Below, piece by piece: positions 4,781 through 7,430 of a stretch of 7,430 nucleotides of DNA; position 1 is the stretch's first letter, and every line of letters begins with the position of its first letter. The translations under genes were made by a program, and so were the position numbers. Below the pieces are notes generated by a model. The model saw only the letters and a list, made by a program, of their open reading frames with translations. It was not told the DNA's origin and ran no database searches. This DNA comes from Oscillospiraceae bacterium (GTDB taxonomy: Bacteria > Bacillota > Clostridia > Oscillospirales > Oscillospiraceae): assembly GCA_015068335.1 (NCBI GenBank), contig SVKT01000080.1:1-7430 (forward strand), written 5' to 3'.

Positions 4781-5658
4781 AAAATCACAACGCCGGAAAG
4801 CACCAGCACGATGCCCGCCAGCGTCAGGGCGTTCATCGGCTCGCCGAAGACCAGCACGCCGGCCACGGCAGCCACCACGGGTTCCAGACTTGCCATAATG
4901 GACGCCTTTCCGGACTCCACACGGGAAAGGCCCCGGGTATAGAACAGATAGGGCAGCACGGTGGAAAACACCACCAGTCCCGCCGCCACGAACCACAGTT
5001 TCGGCTGGCGGAGCAGCAGCGCCATCTCGCCGGGGCGCACCAGCACCAGCGACGCCGGACCGGCAAAGAGGAACGTCCAGACCGTGACGGTCATCGCATC
5101 GTAATGCGCCAGCGCGTACCGGCCAAAAATACTGTACAGCGCGTAGAAGAAGCCCGCGCCCAGCCCCAGCAGCACGCCGGTGAGGGTCACGTCCAGAGCG
5201 CCGCCGAACACGCCGCACACGCAGGCGCAGCCCGCCAGCGTCAGGAAAAGCGCCAGCAGTTTCCGACCCGTCACCGGCTCTTTCCACAGCAGCGCGGACA
5301 GCACCACCACAATGGCCGGCGCGGTATACAGCAGGATGGACGCCACCGCCAGCGAACAGAGTTTCTGGCAGGTAAAGTAGCAGCAGGTGAACAGCAGCAC
5401 GCTGACCACGCCCGTGCCGAAGAAGTATTTCAGGTGCTTCCGCTCCACCCGGAACACGCTGCGGTCCCGCGCCGCGAACACGGCGGCCAGCAGCGCCATA
5501 CCGCCGAAGTTGCGCACCACCACGATGGAGATGGGCGACAGTCCCGCCGCCATCAGCGTGCGGTTCCACAATCCGATGACGCCCCAGAGCGCCGCCGCCA
5601 GCAAAATGGCGGCATAGTCCGCCCAGCAGGGCGTTGTTTTTTCTGTCTGTTCTTTCAT
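4774..5658 (-). CDS. EamA family (drug/metabolite) inner-membrane transporter
   Basis: A 294-residue, very hydrophobic protein with about ten membrane segments, roughly 15-31, 41-61, 77-95, 103-124, 132-150, 157-177, 189-206, 220-240, 248-262 and 268-293. The two halves repeat each other, each ending its fourth helix with an acidic-proline motif (WKEP at 125-128, FGEP at 261-264), the hallmark of paired EamA domains in the 10-TMS drug/metabolite exporters. Such proteins usually export small metabolites or amino acids; the substrate cannot be read from sequence. The start ATG 5658 follows a modest Shine-Dalgarno (AAAGG, eight bases upstream). It begins 67 bases after uvrB and overlaps the ybaK ribosome binding site at its end. 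Neighbourhood with YbaK hints only weakly at an amino-acid-related substrate such as cysteine. Confidence 0.92.
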   Translation of the reverse strand: MKEQTEKTTPCWADYAAILLAAALWGVIGLWNRTLMAAGLSPISIVVVRNFGGMALLAAVFAARDRSVFRVERKHLKYFFGTGVVSVLLFTCCYFTCQKLCSLAVASILLYTAPAIVVVLSALLWKEPVTGRKLLALFLTLAGCACVCGVFGGALDVTLTGVLLGLGAGFFYALYSIFGRYALAHYDAMTVTVWTFLFAGPASLVLVRPGEMALLLRQPKLWFVAAGLVVFSTVLPYLFYTRGLSRVESGKASIMASLEPVVAAVAGVLVFGEPMNALTLAGIVLVLSGVVILR

Positions 5659-5676
5659 ATTGCTTGCCTTTCCCTT

Positions 5677-5715
5677 GTGCGATCAGACCCGAGGCAAAAC
5701 AGGCCCTGACCGCAC
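5677..5715 (-). repeat. Stem-loop between uvrB and the transporter gene
   Basis: On the minus strand GTGCGGTCAG (5715-5706) pairs with CTGATCGCAC (5686-5677) over ten positions around a 19-base loop. One pair is G:U in minus-strand RNA and A:C on the plus strand, consistent with a role in the operon transcript. It starts 10 bases after the uvrB stop. There is no T-run, so it is more likely a processing, stability or attenuation element than a terminator. Confidence 0.5.
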
Positions 5716-5725
5716 CAAACCCGGC

Positions 5726-7430
5726 TTACTGCTCTCCCCGCAGTTCGATCAGGCGGTCACGCAGCACCGCCGCATACTCGAATTCCAGCATTTTTGCCGC
5801 TTCTTTCATTTCCTTTTCCAGTTTGGCGATCTCGGCCGTGCGCTCCTGCTCGGAAAGTTTGCGTTTCTTTCCGCCGCGGGCGCTCTCCCCCGCCACCGAC
5901 CTGGAAATTTCCAGCACCTCGCGCACGCCCTTGATGATGGTTTTCGGCACGATGCCGTGGGCTTTGTTGTAGGCGTCCTGAATGGAGCGGCGGCGCTCCG
6001 TTTCTGCCATCGCGGCGCGCATCGAGGGGGTGATCTCGTCGGCATACAGGATGACCAGACCCTCCGCGTTTCGGGCGGCGCGGCCGATGGTCTGGATGAG
6101 GGAGGTCTCGGAGCGCAAAAAGCCCTCCTTGTCGGCGTCCAGAACGGCCACAAGGCTCACCTCCGGCAGGTCCAGACCCTCACGCAGCAAATTGATGCCC
6201 ACCAGCACGTCGAACTCGCCCAGACGCAGGTCGCGGATGATCTCCATCCGCTCGATGGTCTCCACGTCGGCGTGCATATAGCGCACCCGGATGGAGGCGG
6301 CGCGGAAGTACTCCGTCAGATCCTCCGCCATCTTCTTGGTCAGCGTGGTCACCAGCACGCGCTCGTTCCGGGCGGCGCGGGTGCGGATCTCGTCCATCAG
6401 ATCGTCGATCTGTCCCTCTACGCCGCGGACTTCCACTCTGGGGTCCAGCAGACCCGTGGGGCGGATGACCTGCTCCACGATGCTGTCCGCCCGCTCCCGC
6501 TCGTAGGGGCCGGGGGTGGCGGAGACGAACACCGCCTGACCGACGTGCTGCTCAAACTCCTCAAATTTCAGAGGGCGGTTGTCAAAGGCGCAGGGCAGGC
6601 GGAAACCGTAGCGCACCAGCGATTCCTTGCGGGCGCGGTCGCCGTTGTACATCGCCCGCACCTGGGGCAGGGTCACGTGGCTCTCGTCCACAAAGAGGAG
6701 GAAATCGTCGGGGAAGAAGTCCAGCAGCGTCATCGGGGCAGACCCCGCCGGACGCTCGGAGATGATGCGGGAGTAGTTTTCGATGCCGGAGCAGTAGCCC
6801 AGTTCCTGCATCATTTCCATATCGTATTCCGTGCGCTGGCGGATGCGCTGGGCCTCCACCAACTGCTCGTTTTCGGTAAAATGGTTCACCTGCTCTTCCA
6901 GTTCCTTCCGGATCTGACCGATGGAGCGCTCCATCTTGTCCTTCGTGGTGACGTAGTGGCTGGCAGGATAGATGGCAACGTGGTTCAGGTGGCGGTTCAC
7001 CGTGCCGGTGAGGGGGTGGAAGTCGCTGATACGGTCGATCTCGTCGCCGAAGAACTCCACCCGGATGGCGCGGTCCCGGTAATAGGCGGGGTAGATCTCC
7101 ACGGTGTCGCCCCGGACGCGGAACCGGTTGCGCTCAAAGGCCACGTCGTTGCGCTCGTAGCGGATCTCCACCAGACGGCGCAGCAGCTCGTCCCGGTCCC
7201 ATTCCGCGCCCACGCGGAGGGACACCACCATCCTGGCAAAATCGTCCGGCTCGCCCAGACCGTAGATGCAGGAGACCGAGGAGACCACGATAACGTCCCG
7301 CCGCTCCAGCAGGGCGCAGGTGGCGGAGAGGCGCAGGCGGTCGATCTCGTCGTTGGTGGAGGCGTCCTTGGCGATATAGGTGTCGGTGTGGGGGATATAG
7401 GCCTCGGGCTGGTAATAATCGTAGTAACTC
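5726..7430 (-). CDS. uvrB: Excinuclease ABC subunit UvrB, C-terminal 567 residues (start outside window)
   Basis: UvrB is the helicase-like subunit that UvrA loads on damaged DNA and that recruits UvrC. The frame stays open to the right edge, so the true start lies outside; about 90-100 residues including Walker A are missing from the usual length near 660. GTG 7288 is internal: upstream codons still read as UvrB, with the aromatic beta-hairpin YYDYYQPEAY at residues 2-11 of the visible part and KDASTNDEIDRLR after it. Further motifs, numbered from the edge: CIYGLG (53-58), DESH (248-251), VSATPGPYE (302-310), GINLLREGLD (411-420), QTIGRAAR (446-453) and a C-terminal UVR helix pair (KLEKEMKEAAKMLEFEYAAV) that contacts UvrC. 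Its promoter, and any SOS box, would lie beyond the window. All motifs seen look intact. Confidence 0.98.
   Translation of the reverse strand, partial: SYYDYYQPEAYIPHTDTYIAKDASTNDEIDRLRLSATCALLERRDVIVVSSVSCIYGLGEPDDFARMVVSLRVGAEWDRDELLRRLVEIRYERNDVAFERNRFRVRGDTVEIYPAYYRDRAIRVEFFGDEIDRISDFHPLTGTVNRHLNHVAIYPASHYVTTKDKMERSIGQIRKELEEQVNHFTENEQLVEAQRIRQRTEYDMEMMQELGYCSGIENYSRIISERPAGSAPMTLLDFFPDDFLLFVDESHVTLPQVRAMYNGDRARKESLVRYGFRLPCAFDNRPLKFEEFEQHVGQAVFVSATPGPYERERADSIVEQVIRPTGLLDPRVEVRGVEGQIDDLMDEIRTRAARNERVLVTTLTKKMAEDLTEYFRAASIRVRYMHADVETIERMEIIRDLRLGEFDVLVGINLLREGLDLPEVSLVAVLDADKEGFLRSETSLIQTIGRAARNAEGLVILYADEITPSMRAAMAETERRRSIQDAYNKAHGIVPKTIIKGVREVLEISRSVAGESARGGKKRKLSEQERTAEIAKLEKEMKEAAKMLEFEYAAVLRDRLIELRGEQ

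Noticed and set aside
1472..4942. Very long open frame (1156 codons) on the plus strand opposite uvrA and ybaK
   Set aside because: It lies opposite strongly supported genes. Its composition (runs of His, Gln, Ala, Gly, Val) is what GC-rich codons give when read in reverse. No domain is recognisable.
4762..5709. Plus-strand 315-codon frame opposite the transporter
   Set aside because: It is rich in His, Gln and Arg, antisense to a clear ten-helix membrane protein, and has no Shine-Dalgarno or family motif.
7286..7288. GTG as the start codon of uvrB
   Set aside because: The upstream codons to the window edge encode conserved UvrB sequence, including the YYDYYQPEAY hairpin, so this GTG is an internal valine codon.

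Overview
All six protein genes in this window lie on the minus strand, so transcription runs from right to left. In that order they are uvrB (cut off by the right edge), an EamA-type transporter, ybaK (Cys-tRNA(Pro) deacylase), uvrA, a cysteine-rich DUF5714-type protein, and era (cut off by the left edge). GC content is high, with strong GC bias at third codon positions. Shine-Dalgarno sites are strong and genes are tightly packed. The Era, UvrA and UvrB sequences look Firmicute-like. Together this suggests a GC-rich gut Clostridia lineage, probably Oscillospirales; that placement is inference from style, not from a search.

Layout from right to left: uvrB (7430 to 5726) encodes the damage-loading helicase of nucleotide excision repair. 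A 67-base gap with a stem-loop follows. Then eamA (5658-4774), ybaK (4768-4277) and uvrA (4273-1445) are separated by only 5 and 3 bases, with each Shine-Dalgarno site inside the end of the gene before it, so they are very likely co-transcribed and translationally coupled. UvrA and UvrB work together (UvrA2-UvrB damage recognition, then UvrC incision), so the cluster is essentially an excision-repair operon carrying a transporter and a translation-fidelity enzyme as passengers.

The most unusual part is 1217-1528. Just downstream of the uvrA stop codon there is a second, diverged copy of the last part of uvrA (1217-1309), in the uvrA frame and exactly 210 bases away. It has no start, and it runs into the beginning of the DUF5714 gene, whose ribosome binding site lies inside it. 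The differences from the functional tail are mostly synonymous, so both copies were once selected as coding sequence. Between them is a 135-base segment (1310-1444) with two hairpins that pair better as minus-strand RNA. A 12-base inverted repeat brackets the new uvrA tail. This looks like the scar of an insertion or gene replacement that gave uvrA a new 3' end and displaced the old one.

The second non-coding region (304-510, between the DUF5714 gene and era) holds two copies of a roughly 53-base unit, each with a GC-rich hairpin, an A-rich spacer and a small CTCAA/TTGAG hairpin. The GC-rich stems differ by a compensated base pair. Two further hairpins lie between the units. No tRNA, rRNA, CRISPR array, transposase or integrase gene is visible in the window.
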